DNA of 14,231 nucleotides, from contig DMYK01000107.1 in assembly GCA_003483675.1 (NCBI GenBank), forward strand, positions 1 through 14,231, in the 5' to 3' direction. Positions 13,980 through 14,231 of this stretch are shown piece by piece (within the stretch, counting starts at the first letter, position 1; each line of letters starts with the position of its first letter). The DNA is from Microcoleaceae cyanobacterium UBA11344 (GTDB lineage: Bacteria; Cyanobacteriota; Cyanobacteriia; Cyanobacteriales; Microcoleaceae). The notes under the pieces were generated by a model that did no database searches, was not told the origin of the DNA, and saw only the letters and a program-made list of their open reading frames with translations. The translations under genes and the position numbers were made by a program.

Positions 13980-13996
13980 TTCCGGTGCAGCCGGAA
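13980..13996. repeat. short 6-bp hairpin
   Basis: TTCCGG, loop TGCAG, CCGGAA, 9 nt after the large inverted repeat; weak alone, but the third hairpin of the cluster. Confidence 0.35.
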
Positions 13997-14020
13997 ACGA
14001 TATTACTGGTTATTTGTTAC

Positions 14021-14074
14021 TGGTTATTTGCAGGAAATAACCAATAACCAATAACTAATGACTAATGACTAATG
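14021..14074. repeat. hairpin plus heptamer array just after the RNase R stop
   Basis: A 9-bp hairpin TGGTTATTT/AAATAACCA (14021-14029 with 14035-14043). It runs into in-phase heptamers: AACCAAT twice (14039-14052), AACTAAT, then ACTAATG units to 14074. The array ends 1 nt from the stop codon of the gene at 14076. On the minus strand the hairpin lacks a GC-rich stem and T-run, so it is not called a terminator. Confidence 0.65.
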
Positions 14075-14075
14075 A

Positions 14076-14231
14076 TTATTCATCATCATCAAAAGCTTGA
14101 CTGCCGCCGCCAACAGCAACTAAATCAATTTGCTGGCGATAGTAATCAACACTCTTGACTTGAACTTCCACCCGATCGCCCAAACGGTACTGATTGCGGT
14201 TTTTGCGGCCCACCAAAGTTTGCTGGCGCGA
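14076..14231 (-). CDS. C-terminal S1 domain of an RNase R/RNase II-type exoribonuclease (partial)
   Basis: The last 51 codons and stop of a gene entering from the right edge. The peptide includes TLVGRKNRNQYRLGDRVEVQ and then VKSVDYYRQQIDLVAV, ending GGGSQAFDDDE. The LGDxVxVxVxxVDxxxxxIDL pattern is the end of an S1 RNA-binding domain, and with the preceding GRKNRNQY it matches what I know of the C-terminus of cyanobacterial RNase R/VacB. These enzymes degrade RNA 3' to 5' in the cytosol. The catalytic RNB domain is outside the window, so another S1-domain protein cannot be excluded. It is on the same strand as the genes to its left but separated from them by repeats. Confidence 0.75.
   Translation of the reverse strand, partial: SRQQTLVGRKNRNQYRLGDRVEVQVKSVDYYRQQIDLVAVGGGSQAFDDDE

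Overview
The window looks like chromosomal DNA of a filamentous cyanobacterium of the Oscillatoriales (Microcoleus/Oscillatoria-like). Evidence seen in the sequence: at least seven HIP1 octamers (GCGATCGC), several in-phase heptamer arrays and GC-rich dispersed inverted repeats between genes. Gene content also fits: a TxlA-type thioredoxin, a NIL-domain ferredoxin, a LapA-domain protein next to shikimate kinase, and a UbiX-type flavin prenyltransferase. The genus is inferred from repeat style only. No rRNA, tRNA, CRISPR array, prophage or insertion sequence with a transposase was found.

Layout. 1-1007 (-): rtcB RNA ligase, cut at its 3' end by the window edge, with a good promoter. 1008-1199: short inverted repeats. 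1200-2306 (-): unrecognised 368-aa protein, probably a beta-propeller-like fold, with its own promoter. 2307-2588: paired GGGGCGGGTT inverted repeats. 2589-5810 (-): RND-family efflux pump with no adaptor gene beside it. 5811-6275: promoter and leader of the pump, a heptamer array, a stem-loop and a second pair of GGGGCGGGTT repeats. 6276-6878 (-): membrane-anchored thioredoxin (txlA). A divergent promoter region separates it from 7065-7469 (+), a NIL/8Fe ferredoxin, and 7495-7944 (+), a small membrane protein. 7945-8414 has no recognised gene but holds two terminator-like hairpins facing opposite ways and two tiny candidate ORFs. 8415-9891 (-): LapA-domain membrane protein followed by aroK, an operon. 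10057-10686 (-): flavin prenyltransferase. 10862-13801 (-): a two-gene unit, an FAD-dependent UDP-galactopyranose-mutase-like oxidoreductase followed by a GT-C membrane glycosyltransferase. 13802-14075: hairpins and heptamer repeats. 14076-14231 (-): the last 51 codons of an RNase R/II-type exoribonuclease.

How the genes relate. Most are ordinary housekeeping functions: RNA repair and decay, redox, shikimate pathway and quinone cofactor supply. The oxidoreductase/glycosyltransferase pair suggests cell-surface glycan or glycolipid synthesis and looks like an accessory unit between repeats.

The most notable observation is that the oxidoreductase is split by a one-base frameshift exactly at a nine-base G/C homopolymer (12965-12973). 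This may be a phase-variable switch, a fresh pseudogene or a sequencing error. The second is that heptamer arrays sit within about 10 nt of gene ends or starts at four places. I see no clear evidence of a wholly new multi-gene system.
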